The notes beneath the pieces were generated by a model. That model had not been told where the DNA came from. It searched no databases and saw nothing but the letters and a program-made list of their open reading frames with translations. From Agrobacterium tumefaciens (GTDB lineage: Bacteria > Pseudomonadota > Alphaproteobacteria > Rhizobiales > Rhizobiaceae): 64,000 nucleotides of DNA. The stretch is from the NCBI GenBank assembly GCA_025559845.1, contig CP048469.1, forward strand, positions 124,001 through 188,000, given 5' to 3'. A program made the translations under genes and the position numbers. The stretch's first letter is position 1. Each line of letters begins with the position of its first letter. Of this stretch, positions 32,742 through 40,981 are shown piece by piece.

Positions 32742-32975
32742 TTACGAGAGGAGGAAAAAAGTCAGCACGACGTACATCGCGACAAAACGCACCGCGACGC
32801 CGAGGAACTGACGCTGGGAAATCCGCTGCTCCGACCAGCCGACATAGGCGGTACGCAGCGCCCACACGCCCCACAGCAGCAGGACCGCGAACACAGCGCC
32901 GACCAGCACGACGGAGACGGCGGATGGGGTGAAGCCGCCGTTGGCCTGAAAGGCGGTGATCTGGCTGGCATTCAT
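32742..32975 (-). CDS. Conjugative element membrane protein, TIGR03758 family
   Basis: 77 aa protein with two hydrophobic helices (about 18-42 and 58-76; AVSVVLVGAVFAVLLLWGVWAL). It lies between the RAQPRD and TIGR03745 genes, its fixed place in this ICE class. Its ATG overlaps the RAQPRD stop by four bases. Role unknown, presumably an inner-membrane or pilin-like part of the mating machine. Confidence 0.85.
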   Translation of the reverse strand: MNASQITAFQANGGFTPSAVSVVLVGAVFAVLLLWGVWALRTAYVGWSEQRISQRQFLGVAVRFVAMYVVLTFFLLS

Positions 32976-33328
32976 TTCTTCGGCTCCTGTTCGGAGTCCT
33001 GTCGGTAGTCGCCCTGCAACGCAGCGGGGTCGCGCGGTTGGGCGCGCTGTGGCGTCAGGTAGTCATTGATGCCGGTCCGCATGCGCTGCAGGTCAGCCGT
33101 GAGGCGGGTGTAGTCGAAGTGATAGCGGGCGCGCTCCTGCGATGCGGTCGCAGCGGACTGCTTCGCGAGACGATCGAGCAGGTCCAGCTGGCGAACGACT
33201 GCCGCCAGGTGCTCCTTCTCAGTGCTGTCGTCGGCCGCGACTGCCGGTAGAGCCGTCGACAGGCCGACGATCAGCAGCGCTGCGAGCGTGCTGCGCCTTG
33301 CAAGTGCCGGGCGGTAGGACCGTGCCAT
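32972..33328 (-). CDS. RAQPRD-family ICE protein
   Basis: 118 aa periplasmic protein of the ICE_RAQPRD family (TIGR01690), named for the motif seen here in LTPQRAQPRDPA. The start at 33328 (MARSYRPALARRST) has GGGGAA upstream; the open frame goes 21 codons further. A signal peptide (LAALLIVGLSTALPAVAAD) precedes a helical mature part. It is the first gene of the operon that runs to the TraC ATPase. Function unknown. Confidence 0.93.
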   Translation of the reverse strand: MARSYRPALARRSTLAALLIVGLSTALPAVAADDSTEKEHLAAVVRQLDLLDRLAKQSAATASQERARYHFDYTRLTADLQRMRTGINDYLTPQRAQPRDPAALQGDYRQDSEQEPKK

Positions 33329-33391
33329 CGTGCATTCCCCGTTGATGTGTAATGGCTTGATGCTGCGGCGGTGAGCGTGTGAAAGCCGCAA

Positions 33392-33670
33392 ACAATGAGA
33401 ACTGCCGGCTCACCACATTCTTGGGATGCGGGGGATGTGCCTGTCCGGACGCGCCCACGAGGTATCCGCCTCTGTCGGCTGTGGGTGCTCGCTGGGGGGC
33501 ACCAGGGATCGAATGCGGCGTGTTCGCTTGCGTCGGAACCGCTTGCGCAATGCCAAGGGAAAGGTGCTTTCACCGAAAATAAGCATCCTGATAGGAGTGC
33601 CAATCGGACAATTGCGCTCCCCTGAGAGCGGTTATTGAAAATTCGGCGAAGGAGTGCAATAATCCGCCTC
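33392..33670. other. Divergent promoter region between the tra operon and hipBA
   Basis: About 340 bases separate the start codons of the RAQPRD gene (minus strand) and hipB (plus strand), and hold no supported gene. It marks the left edge of a cargo block. An AAGGAG sequence near 33650 lies far from the hipB ATG at 33671. No clear operator was found by eye. Confidence 0.4.
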
Positions 33671-34039
33671 ATGAAAACACATAAACCAGATAGTCACTCC
33701 GTTGAGAGTGATAAAGTAGATGTTCCATTGCCGCTGCCTGTCGAGCGTGCCATCCGCAAGCTCGGCAGCGACGTCGCGCTGGCACGCAGGCGCCGCCGGA
33801 TTTCGCAGGCCTCGCTGGCCGAGCGAATGGGCGCATCCGTGTCCACCGTCCGGCGCATGGAAAAAGGTGATGTGCGCGTGCCCATCCATTTCTTTGCCCG
33901 CGCACTGCATGTCTTCGGTGAGATACAGGCGCTGGCTGGCCTGCTGGATACGTCACGTGATGACATCGGCCTGACGTTGATGGACGAAAACCTGCCCCAG
34001 CGCGTGCGTAGCAAGCCGGGCAAATCGGGGGCGCTATGA
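33671..34039 (+). CDS. hipB: HipB-like antitoxin / helix-turn-helix regulator
   Basis: 122 aa. The start at 33671 (MKTHKPDSHSVESDK) is used because the longer frame needs a TTG; a better ribosome binding site is missing, so the start is uncertain by a few codons. The helix-turn-helix of the Xre/HipB type is ALARRRRRISQASLAERMGASVSTVRRMEKGD (about 35-70). HipB neutralises the HipA kinase and represses the operon. Its stop overlaps the hipA start by four bases. Confidence 0.88.
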   Translation: MKTHKPDSHSVESDKVDVPLPLPVERAIRKLGSDVALARRRRRISQASLAERMGASVSTVRRMEKGDVRVPIHFFARALHVFGEIQALAGLLDTSRDDIGLTLMDENLPQRVRSKPGKSGAL

Positions 34040-35325
34040 AATCGGCTGTTTCGATACGTCAGCAGATTCAGGTCTGCATCGGCAAGGCGGGCACGCCCGT
34101 CGGCACCCTCGTCTACGTCAAGCAGGGCCGCCGCGAAAACACCACCTTCGCCTACGACCAGGACTGGCTGGCAAACCCGACCGGCTTCAATGTGTCCGCC
34201 GATCTCGGTCTTCACGCCGGGTATCAACCGCGCAGGGCACCCTCAGCGCATGATTCGGTCTTTCACTTCGCCCTTGCCGATACGGCTCCGGACGCATGGG
34301 GACGCAGGGTCATCGCGCGGGACCACGCGAAGCGCCGCAAGGACAACGCAGCGCTCGCCCCGTTGACCGAGCTGGACTACCTGCTGGCGGTTGACGACTT
34401 CAGTCGGGTTGGCGCCTTGCGTCTGCGCGACCAGGATGGCCGCTATTGTCGGACGGTGGAGGACGGCAGGCGCAGCACACCGCCGCTTCTGGAACTGCAA
34501 CGCATCTACAGCGCCAGCCGTGCGGTTGAGCAAGGCCAGGAAAGCACCGAGGATCTGCGTTACCTGCAGGGCAAGGGCACGTCTCTTGGCGGCATGCGGC
34601 CCAAGAGCACTGTGGTCGACGAGGATGGCGCGCTGGCCATCGGAAAATTCCCGAGCGTGGGGGATACGCGCAGCGTGACACGCGGAGAGGTGCTGGCCCT
34701 GTGCCTGGCACAACGTGCCGGCATCGACGCTGCGCCTGCCCGTATCGTGGAACTCGACGGCATACCGGTCGCGATCATCCGCCGCTTCGATCGCGATGGT
34801 GCCGACGGGCGCATACCGTATCAGTCGGCCGCATCCCTGCTCCAGGCTTCGCGCGAAGAGGATCGAAGCTACACCGAGATCGCGGACGTTATCCGCTCGC
34901 TGGGACATGCACCGACCGCCGATGTACAGCAATTGTGGCGGCGCCTGGTCTTCAACCTGTTGATCACCAATGTGGATGACCACCTGCAGAACCATGGTTT
35001 TCTGCATGTCGAACGGGGGCTCTGGCGACTGGCGCCGGCCTTCGACGTCAATCCCTTCCCCGACAAGGACAGGGAATCCAAGACCTGGCTGTCAGAAGAG
35101 GATGGGCCGATCACCGATCTTGAGATGCTGCTGGCCCGAAGCGCGTATTTTTCGCTGAGCAGGAGCGATGCACTGGCCGTTCTGGCCGAAGTGCATGCAG
35201 CCGTTCTGGATTGGCGGAAGGTCGCGCTCAGTGCCGCGGTGGGGTTGCGCTCGAACGAGCTGGACGATTTCGCGCCTGCCTTCGAGCATGAACAGATGTC
35301 GCTTGCGAAAACGCTGCTGGGTTGA
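34036..35325 (+). CDS. hipA: HipA-like serine/threonine kinase toxin
   Basis: 429 aa type II toxin of the HipA kinase family; the E. coli enzyme phosphorylates glutamyl-tRNA synthetase and causes growth arrest. Motifs: an N-terminal HipA_N domain (VYVKQGRRENTTFAYDQDW, PDAWGRRVI), the phosphate-binding loop GTSLGGMRPKSTV at about 181-193, the catalytic segment NVDDHLQNHGF at 312-322 and the metal-binding AFDVNP at 335-340. All catalytic positions look intact. Translationally coupled to hipB (ATGA overlap). Confidence 0.93.
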   Translation: MKSAVSIRQQIQVCIGKAGTPVGTLVYVKQGRRENTTFAYDQDWLANPTGFNVSADLGLHAGYQPRRAPSAHDSVFHFALADTAPDAWGRRVIARDHAKRRKDNAALAPLTELDYLLAVDDFSRVGALRLRDQDGRYCRTVEDGRRSTPPLLELQRIYSASRAVEQGQESTEDLRYLQGKGTSLGGMRPKSTVVDEDGALAIGKFPSVGDTRSVTRGEVLALCLAQRAGIDAAPARIVELDGIPVAIIRRFDRDGADGRIPYQSAASLLQASREEDRSYTEIADVIRSLGHAPTADVQQLWRRLVFNLLITNVDDHLQNHGFLHVERGLWRLAPAFDVNPFPDKDRESKTWLSEEDGPITDLEMLLARSAYFSLSRSDALAVLAEVHAAVLDWRKVALSAAVGLRSNELDDFAPAFEHEQMSLAKTLLG

Positions 35326-35350
35326 TCGACCCACGAACTGAAAAGAGAAG

Positions 35351-35370
35351 CAGGCGCAAAATTGCGCCTG
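35351..35370 (-). terminator. Probable terminator between hipA and csrA
   Basis: CAGGCGCA and TGCGCCTG form an eight-base-pair stem with a four-base loop. Read on the minus strand it is followed by CTTCTCTTTT, so it fits as the csrA terminator; it could also serve hipA. The two genes converge here. Confidence 0.6.
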
Positions 35371-35386
35371 TATTCATAGCTTCTGT

Positions 35387-35584
35387 CTAATAGAGGTTCT
35401 TTCCAGAAAGAGCCGAAACTCTTTCGCCGTGAATCCGGTCATAGATTTCCTCTCTATGAACATTCACGTCCTTCGGCGCAGAGGTTCCGAACTTCACCTG
35501 CTGGCCTTTGACCCCCAGGACGGTGACGGTGATATCGTCCCCAATACGGATGATTTCACCGACGCGGCGCGTCAGAATGAGCAT
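35387..35584 (-). CDS. csrA: CsrA/RsmA-family translational regulator
   Basis: 65 aa, full length. It begins [20 protein letters not shown] and ends its core with [12 protein letters not shown]; the RNA-contacting L4 and R44 of the family are both present. CsrA binds GGA motifs in leaders and controls motility, biofilm and carbon flow. A very good ribosome binding site (AAGGAGGGC) precedes the ATG. This is a second, element-borne copy relative to the host's own. Plasmid-borne Rsm/Csr homologues such as RsmQ of pQBR103 are known to reshape host behaviour; the same can be suspected here, given the chemotaxis and c-di-GMP genes nearby. Confidence 0.96.
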   Translation of the reverse strand: MLILTRRVGEIIRIGDDITVTVLGVKGQQVKFGTSAPKDVNVHREEIYDRIHGERVSALSGKNLY

Positions 35585-35872
35585 TTGCCCTCCTTGCTGG
35601 CGTTCTTTTTGTCTGCCGGAAAGGCCATCAATGGCCGGAGGGAAAAGCCCGCCAATGACAGCGCGGGCGGATTTCCATGGTGTTGGTCGCTATTCCACTC
35701 CGGGCTCCCTATCTTTGAAGTACCGGGTGTAATTTCATCATGGCAGAAGTATTTCGTTTTTCATAAATGTTTTTGCAGATCAATAATTGAATATTGATCG
35801 TTATTGCCGATCAATATTCGAGGGAGAGTTACTGCATCATGTGCGCAGATTGTGCAGAACGATCCATCACGC
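35585..35872. other. Region between csrA and the AEC transporter gene
   Basis: 288 bases without a gene. It contains the csrA promoter and leader (GC-rich part, to about 35700) and an AT-rich half with three copies of GATCAATA or its complement (35778-35785, 35792-35799, 35809-35816). Confidence 0.45.
35778..35816. repeat. Three GATCAATA elements, candidate operator array
   Basis: GATCAATA (35778-35785) and TATTGATC (35792-35799) form an inverted repeat with a six-base spacer; a third copy, GATCAATA, lies at 35809-35816. The spacing from copy to copy is 14 and 17 bases. The array is in an AT-rich stretch just past the 3' end of the transporter gene and upstream of csrA. Confidence 0.5.
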
Positions 35873-36835
35873 TCATGAAACAGGGAACATATTCAGTGCC
35901 AGCGGAATGGTTGCAAGCGCGAGGAGCAGCGAGACGATTATGGATAGTGAAATGACGTCCTGCTGATAGTCGTATTTCTTGGCAAAGACGTACACGCCTG
36001 CACCAATCGGCTGAGCTGCCATCACTACGGCCGCTGCCAACCAGAGGCCCTGGTCTTCACGCATTCCGAAAACGTAGAAGGCTGCTGCGAAGGTAATGGC
36101 TGGCTGCACGAAGAGCTTCAGCATGACCATCGGCAGAACCGTCTTACCTACCGTGACGTTGAAATGCTCCCTGAAATTGAGCCGTGCAAGTCCCAACCCG
36201 AGCGCGAACAATGCTGTTGGCCCGGCAGCGTTGCCGAGGAAACTGGCGAACGACTCAACGAAGGCGGGCACCTTGATACCGAGCAGGACAAACAGCAGCC
36301 CGGCCAAAACCGAGAGCGTCAGGGGGTTCTTGATGGTGGTCAGTGCAGCGCGCCACACGCTCTGAAAAACAGGTATCTGTTCGCCGGATGAGCGCTTCGA
36401 GAACATATCCCAACTGATGATCACGGCCATAATCGCCGGTATGTTGTGCAGTATCGTTGCAATGGCGGCCGGCAGCGCGGCCTGCTGGCCATACACGGAA
36501 ATCAGGATCGGCACGCCCATATAGCCGGTCGTGCCATAGCAGGCGCCCATGCTCAGGATGGAAGATTGAGGCAGGCCGATTTTCATCGCTTTCGCAATCA
36601 GGCTGGCGATCACATAGGAAGCGGCAATTCCGATCAATGTCGACAGGATGAAACCCCATTGCTTCAATTCACCAATGTCGGCGCGAGCAATGGCAAGAAA
36701 GAGCAACGCAGGCAGGGCAACATACAGAACATAGTCGTTGATCAGTTTGTCTGCGCCACCGCTATCAGGCCTGAATCGCCCGTAGCAATAACCCACGAGT
36801 ATGACCAGAAAGATGGGGGCGACGATCATGAACAT
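35873..36835 (-). CDS. AEC-family transporter (auxin efflux carrier type)
   Basis: 320 aa, starting at 36835 (MFMIVAPIFLVILVGYCYG) with an AAGGA ribosome binding site. About ten hydrophobic segments in two halves and a central polar loop match AEC carriers, which move organic acids such as malate or malonate, and related anions. Family features include DYVLYVALPALLFLAIA and YGTTGYMGVPILISVYG. It lies downstream of the HMGL-family gene, but a terminator stands between, so it may have its own promoter. Substrate unknown; export or import of the HMGL enzyme's substrate or product is a guess. Confidence 0.88.
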   Translation of the reverse strand: MFMIVAPIFLVILVGYCYGRFRPDSGGADKLINDYVLYVALPALLFLAIARADIGELKQWGFILSTLIGIAASYVIASLIAKAMKIGLPQSSILSMGACYGTTGYMGVPILISVYGQQAALPAAIATILHNIPAIMAVIISWDMFSKRSSGEQIPVFQSVWRAALTTIKNPLTLSVLAGLLFVLLGIKVPAFVESFASFLGNAAGPTALFALGLGLARLNFREHFNVTVGKTVLPMVMLKLFVQPAITFAAAFYVFGMREDQGLWLAAAVVMAAQPIGAGVYVFAKKYDYQQDVISLSIIVSLLLALATIPLALNMFPVS

Positions 36836-36862
36836 TTTGTATCCTTGTTTTCTTTCTTGTTC

Positions 36863-36898
36863 AAAAAAGGCCCCGGAAGTCATTCCAGGGCTTCCGGG
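36863..36898 (-). terminator. Rho-independent terminator after the HMGL-family gene
   Basis: On the minus strand a CCCGGAAG / CTTCCGGG stem (36891-36898 with 36872-36879) with an 11-base loop is followed by GCCTTTTTT. It starts three bases after the stop codon of the HMGL-family gene and lies before the transporter start, so it should cut or attenuate read-through. Confidence 0.8.
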
Positions 36899-36900
36899 AG

Positions 36901-38130
36901 TTATTGGATAAAGCGTCTCGCGAGCTGCCCTACGGTCGATGCATAGACAACATCAGACGCATAGAACTGGACCAACTCGTCGCGCATGCGCTCAAACTCG
37001 GAATGCTTCCTGGGGTAAGTCGCGGTCAGGATCGCATCGAGCTCCTTCTTGACCTGTTGCACGACTGCGGGGTCACAGGATTCGTCTTCAAGCCCCTCAT
37101 CCAGCAATATCCGTTGCACGGTTGCATCATGGAGGCCCGTGCTATTCAGGAAATACGGAATCTCGCGCGCCGCCCCCAGGAAGGCAGGGATGTTGGCGAC
37201 TCCCATGTTCTCCTGGTTGACGATGTGGCCGCTGATCGGCCGATACAGGTCGGGCATGGAAAGAAAGGTGCTTTCCGACAAGCGAGCGGCGTCAATGACG
37301 GCATCCGTATCCAGAGAATGTCCGTTGATGCGGATGTTTCGCTCGCGAAATATCAGCTCCAGAATTTCGATCGCCGGAAGGCCCGAACGATTGCCTGTTC
37401 CAGCAAAGCCACCTTCGATGATGTTGAAGCCGTGATACAGCGAAGCCAGCGCATTTTGCAGGCCCAACCCCCGGTCGTTGTGAGCATGCAGGCAAAAGTC
37501 GGTTCGTGGATATTGATGGCGCAAATTGGCGGCAAGGACCGCCATCGCTTCCGGATAAAGAGTTCCGAGCGAGTCGTTGACGCGAACGGTCTGTATATCC
37601 ATCGCAAGTGAGCGATCGATGTCTCCGGTGATCTTCTCGTAAGAGCCCTCATCGATTCCGGTGCTGAAGTTATTCAGCAGGCTGACCCTGAAGCTTTCGA
37701 AACCCCAACGCCGAAGTTGTTCGGTCGTGCGCTCGAACAGTCTCTCGTCTGCCTTGTGGGAAACCATGCCAAAGCTGATCGTTACATACTTCTTCAGGGC
37801 ATCCGGGAATGACTCGAATTGCGCCATGATCGGTTCGTGGCAATTCAGTAGCATGATGAAGGAAAAACGTGCATCTGCCGGCAGCGCGTCATTCTCGATC
37901 AGATCATCGATGGTTTGAAAAAGGTGCGTGGGGTCGTTCGGACCGGAGCCATAGACAATATCCCGAACCCCGGATTGAAGTATCTTGGAGATGAGAGGGA
38001 TTTTATCTTTGGCCGGGACGGAGAAAGCGCAACGTTCGGCTCCTTCTCTGAGAGTTTCGTCCAGGATTCCGTCAATACTGAAATCGGAATAACGAGGTTT
38101 GTGATTATCCGGAAACTTTAGTAGGGCCAT
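36901..38130 (-). CDS. HMGL-like (DRE-TIM) acyltransferase or aldolase family enzyme
   Basis: 409 aa, starting at the ATG at 38130 (MALLKFPDNHKPRYSD), nine bases after AGGAG. The TIM-barrel DRE-TIM metallolyase superfamily includes isopropylmalate, homocitrate and citramalate synthases and HMG-CoA lyase. The first strand has DETLREG at 24-30 (the equivalent of DGTLRDG) and the metal site HAHND at 215-219 (FCLHAHNDRGLGLQNALA). The C-terminal regulatory domain of LeuA is absent; the length fits stand-alone homocitrate/citramalate-type enzymes. It is divergent from a LysR gene and followed by an AEC carrier. The substrate pair, acetyl-CoA plus an unknown 2-oxo acid or a lyase reaction, is not determined. 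Confidence 0.85.
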   Translation of the reverse strand: MALLKFPDNHKPRYSDFSIDGILDETLREGAERCAFSVPAKDKIPLISKILQSGVRDIVYGSGPNDPTHLFQTIDDLIENDALPADARFSFIMLLNCHEPIMAQFESFPDALKKYVTISFGMVSHKADERLFERTTEQLRRWGFESFRVSLLNNFSTGIDEGSYEKITGDIDRSLAMDIQTVRVNDSLGTLYPEAMAVLAANLRHQYPRTDFCLHAHNDRGLGLQNALASLYHGFNIIEGGFAGTGNRSGLPAIEILELIFRERNIRINGHSLDTDAVIDAARLSESTFLSMPDLYRPISGHIVNQENMGVANIPAFLGAAREIPYFLNSTGLHDATVQRILLDEGLEDESCDPAVVQQVKKELDAILTATYPRKHSEFERMRDELVQFYASDVVYASTVGQLARRFIQ

Positions 38131-38282
38131 CTTCACTTACTCCTTTAAGGGGGCATGTTTCACCTGTGTTGTAGCGATTTGAAGATTGATGCTTGTTCAG
38201 TGTGTTGGATGGCCGGTGATCTGTTAAATGAATTATGGCGCTGCTATAATCGACTGAAGCGATAGCCGGGAGGGAGGTCCTG

Positions 38283-39182
38283 ATGAAGCTGGCAGCGCAA
38301 GTGGATCGGATCGAAGGTCGAGGCATCACGCTGGAGCAGTTGCGTGCGTTCGTGTTCATTGCCGAGTTCGGCGGCTTCGGTCGTGCCGGGGAGGAACTGG
38401 GGCGGACTCAATCAACGTTGAGCGCTGGACTTCGACGGCTGGAAGAGGATGTTGGTTGTCGCCTCATCGAGCGACGCCAAGGGCATATCCTCGGCCTGAC
38501 GGAGGAAGGCAGGCAGCTACTGCCGGCTGCCCGTGACATCCTGCAGCGCACTAACAGGGCCATCGGAGCCCTCAAAAAACACCACCTGAAGGGGCGGGTC
38601 GCCCTCGGCGTTCCGGATGATTTCCAGGTGAGGAATCTGCACGGCATCATCTCGATGTGTCTGGAGGAGAATCCGGGACTTCGGGTTGAGATCACCGCGG
38701 CTTCATCGACGGTTCTGTCGGCCATGGCCGCGCAACAGCAGTTGGATGTCGTGATTCTCAAGGGCATGGCCGGACAGCCCCTGGTCTCCGAAACCGAACG
38801 GGTCTTGCGCGTTGAATCACTGCACTGGGTAGGCTCTGGAGCATCCCATTTCGGTGACATGGATGAAGTTCCGCTGGTCACCTTCCCGGATGGCTGCGTT
38901 ATCCGCAAATGCGCGGTCTCGGCGCTGGAGCATGTCGGCCGCCGCTACTTCTTCTCCTACGTGAGCGGCTCCTTCGACAATATCCGCAGCGCGGCGGCGA
39001 GCGGGCTGGGCATCGGGCTGCTGCCGCAAAGCGCGCTATCTGACGATTTGTACGTGCTGACCCCGGAAGATGGCGCGCCCAGTGTTCCGGCCATTCAACT
39101 TGTGCTGAGCGTGACGCGACCAGGCAAGCTCTACAAGCTCTTTACCAGCTACATCGATCGGGGATTGGGCTCGGCAGCATGA
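38283..39182 (+). CDS. LysR-type transcriptional regulator
   Basis: 299 aa. The start at 38283 has GGGAGGGAGG nearby. The N-terminal helix-turn-helix (about 15-75) reads LEQLRAFVFIAEFGGFGRAGEELGRTQSTLSAGLRRLEEDVGCRLIERR, and a standard effector domain follows. It is divergent from the HMGL-family gene, with 152 bases between the start codons, so it is the likely regulator of that gene. The epoxide-hydrolase-like gene 85 bases downstream may be co-transcribed. Confidence 0.92.
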   Translation: MKLAAQVDRIEGRGITLEQLRAFVFIAEFGGFGRAGEELGRTQSTLSAGLRRLEEDVGCRLIERRQGHILGLTEEGRQLLPAARDILQRTNRAIGALKKHHLKGRVALGVPDDFQVRNLHGIISMCLEENPGLRVEITAASSTVLSAMAAQQQLDVVILKGMAGQPLVSETERVLRVESLHWVGSGASHFGDMDEVPLVTFPDGCVIRKCAVSALEHVGRRYFFSYVSGSFDNIRSAAASGLGIGLLPQSALSDDLYVLTPEDGAPSVPAIQLVLSVTRPGKLYKLFTSYIDRGLGSAA

Positions 39183-39267
39183 TCCGGCGGAAATCCCCTG
39201 TAAGGCGCGCAAGTCGCACGCAGTCGTCCCAAGACACGGGGCAATTTCATGCTGAGGGACAAACCTT

Positions 39268-40155
39268 ATGAACAACTATCAATTTGCCTCAACCGAGCGG
39301 CTCGACATTGCCTACCTCGAATGGAATCCGCAGGGCGCGCGAACCGCCGTTCTGCTGCACGGCTGGCCCGATAGTCCCGAGTGCTGGAAGGCTGTGGCCC
39401 CGACGCTCGCCGATGCCGGCTATCGTGTACTGGCGCCTGCGCTACGTGGCTTTGCTCCGAGCCGATTCCGCGAAGCTGCCACGCCGCGCAGCGGCCAATT
39501 AGCAGCTCTGGGACGTGACCTGCTGGACTTCATCGATGTGCTCGGACTGACCCGGCCCGCACTGATCGGCCATGACTGGGGTGCGCGTGCAGCCGCCAAC
39601 GCCTGCGGTCTGCAGGTGGATGTCGCCTCGCACCTGGTGTTGCTGTCGGTGGCCTACGGCAGCAACACACCGGACCAGCCATTGGCGCTGCAGCAAGCAC
39701 GCGACTATTGGTATCACTGGTACATGGCGACGCCGCGCGGCGCGCAGGCAGTTCGCGATGATCGCGAAGCCTTCGCCCGCATGATGTGGGACACGTGGGC
39801 ACCCACAGGCTGGTACGAACCGGCCGATTTCGATGAGGCAGTGCGCGCATTCCAGGGGGAGGATTGGGTCGAGATCGTGCTGCACTCCTATCGCCACCGC
39901 TGGGGCTTCGCCGAGGGCGACCCGGCCTATGCCGAGGATGAGGCATGTCTGCATCCTGCGCCCGTCCTGACTGTGCCGACGCTGGTGCTGCATGGTGGTG
40001 CCGATACTTGCAATCATCCCGACGTATCCAAGGGGCGGGAGAAGTTCTTTCAGGGCGGCTATGAGCGGCAGGTGTTAGATGGCGTGGGACATTTTCCACC
40101 ACGGGAAGCGCCCCAGCGCGTTGCCGAGGCCGTTGTGCAGTTTTGCCGGAAATAA
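39268..40155 (+). CDS. Alpha/beta hydrolase with Asp nucleophile (epoxide hydrolase-like)
   Basis: 295 aa. Oxyanion motif HGWPD at 31-35; nucleophile elbow GHDWGA with D103 as nucleophile, which points to epoxide hydrolases or haloalkane dehalogenases rather than serine esterases. The cap region with WYHWYM follows (about 150), and the charge relay His is in GVGHFPPREAPQRV near the C-terminus, with the acid in LHGGADTCNHP. It follows the LysR gene on the same strand and ends 76 bases before the convergent TIGR03747 gene. Substrate unknown. Confidence 0.88.
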   Translation: MNNYQFASTERLDIAYLEWNPQGARTAVLLHGWPDSPECWKAVAPTLADAGYRVLAPALRGFAPSRFREAATPRSGQLAALGRDLLDFIDVLGLTRPALIGHDWGARAAANACGLQVDVASHLVLLSVAYGSNTPDQPLALQQARDYWYHWYMATPRGAQAVRDDREAFARMMWDTWAPTGWYEPADFDEAVRAFQGEDWVEIVLHSYRHRWGFAEGDPAYAEDEACLHPAPVLTVPTLVLHGGADTCNHPDVSKGREKFFQGGYERQVLDGVGHFPPREAPQRVAEAVVQFCRK

Positions 40156-40231
40156 GTGCCAGCCCCGGAGCGCGTAGCCCAACGCTGTGTATTCCTCGCC
40201 ATGTGTCGGATGTGCGAAGGACTGCACAGCG

Positions 40232-40981
40232 CTACAAGTATTTCTTGAAGCTTCCGGCGGCGATGTCCGTTGCCAGTCCCAGCAGCACCGCGCTGGGCAA
40301 CAGGATGAGCAAGGGACTGATACTCACTGGAAGCGCCAGGTAGATCACCCATGGCAGCACCGCCAGCGGCATCAGCGATGCTTTGGCACGATGATAGATG
40401 AAGCCGGATTCGCGTCCGGCGCCGAAACGGCGGATGTCGCGGCGAACGAGGCCGTCGACCAGCCCGACGAAGGCCGCCATCAGGAACAGCGGCAAGGTGA
40501 GCACCAGCACCATCAGGCGCACGATGAACACCAGGGTCGTGAACGCCGCAGCGATCAGGTAGCTTTCCACCCAGACATAGGCCTGGCTGATGTAGTAGCG
40601 AAAATCCCGCGCTGCGCCATGGCTGGGAGCGCTGGCCTGGTTCGCCGCATTGCGCATCCATTCCAGCAGGCCAGTTTTGACGAAGATCCACTCGTAGGCC
40701 TGTTCGACCAGCCAATGGGCGGTGCGCCCCGGCTCCTGTACGAGAGCGCTGCGGGTGAATTGGCCGGAGAGCTGGGTCAGCTCGTAATCCAGCATTCCCT
40801 GTGCGTGCCGCCATCCCTGTTCCGGCCAGAACAGGTGCATGCCCACGCACTCGATGACGATGCACAGAAGGAGCGAGCCGCACAGTACGCCGAAGAGGCG
40901 AAACGGCAGCGTGATGATGCCGGCGATCAGCCCCTGCTGGCGGTTCTGCTGGCGTTGCGCTGTCGCGGCCGGATCGCTCAT
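40232..40981 (-). CDS. Integrating conjugative element membrane protein, TIGR03747 family
   Basis: 249 aa with four hydrophobic segments (about 23-45, 115-150, 155-175, 210-240). It starts four bases inside the end of the coupling-protein gene (ATGA), as normal in this ICE class, and the start MSDPAATAQRQQNRQQGL matches. Role unknown; probably assists the coupling protein or mating channel in the inner membrane. The cargo block 33671-40155 separates it from the RAQPRD gene that normally follows. Confidence 0.88.
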   Translation of the reverse strand: MSDPAATAQRQQNRQQGLIAGIITLPFRLFGVLCGSLLLCIVIECVGMHLFWPEQGWRHAQGMLDYELTQLSGQFTRSALVQEPGRTAHWLVEQAYEWIFVKTGLLEWMRNAANQASAPSHGAARDFRYYISQAYVWVESYLIAAAFTTLVFIVRLMVLVLTLPLFLMAAFVGLVDGLVRRDIRRFGAGRESGFIYHRAKASLMPLAVLPWVIYLALPVSISPLLILLPSAVLLGLATDIAAGSFKKYL

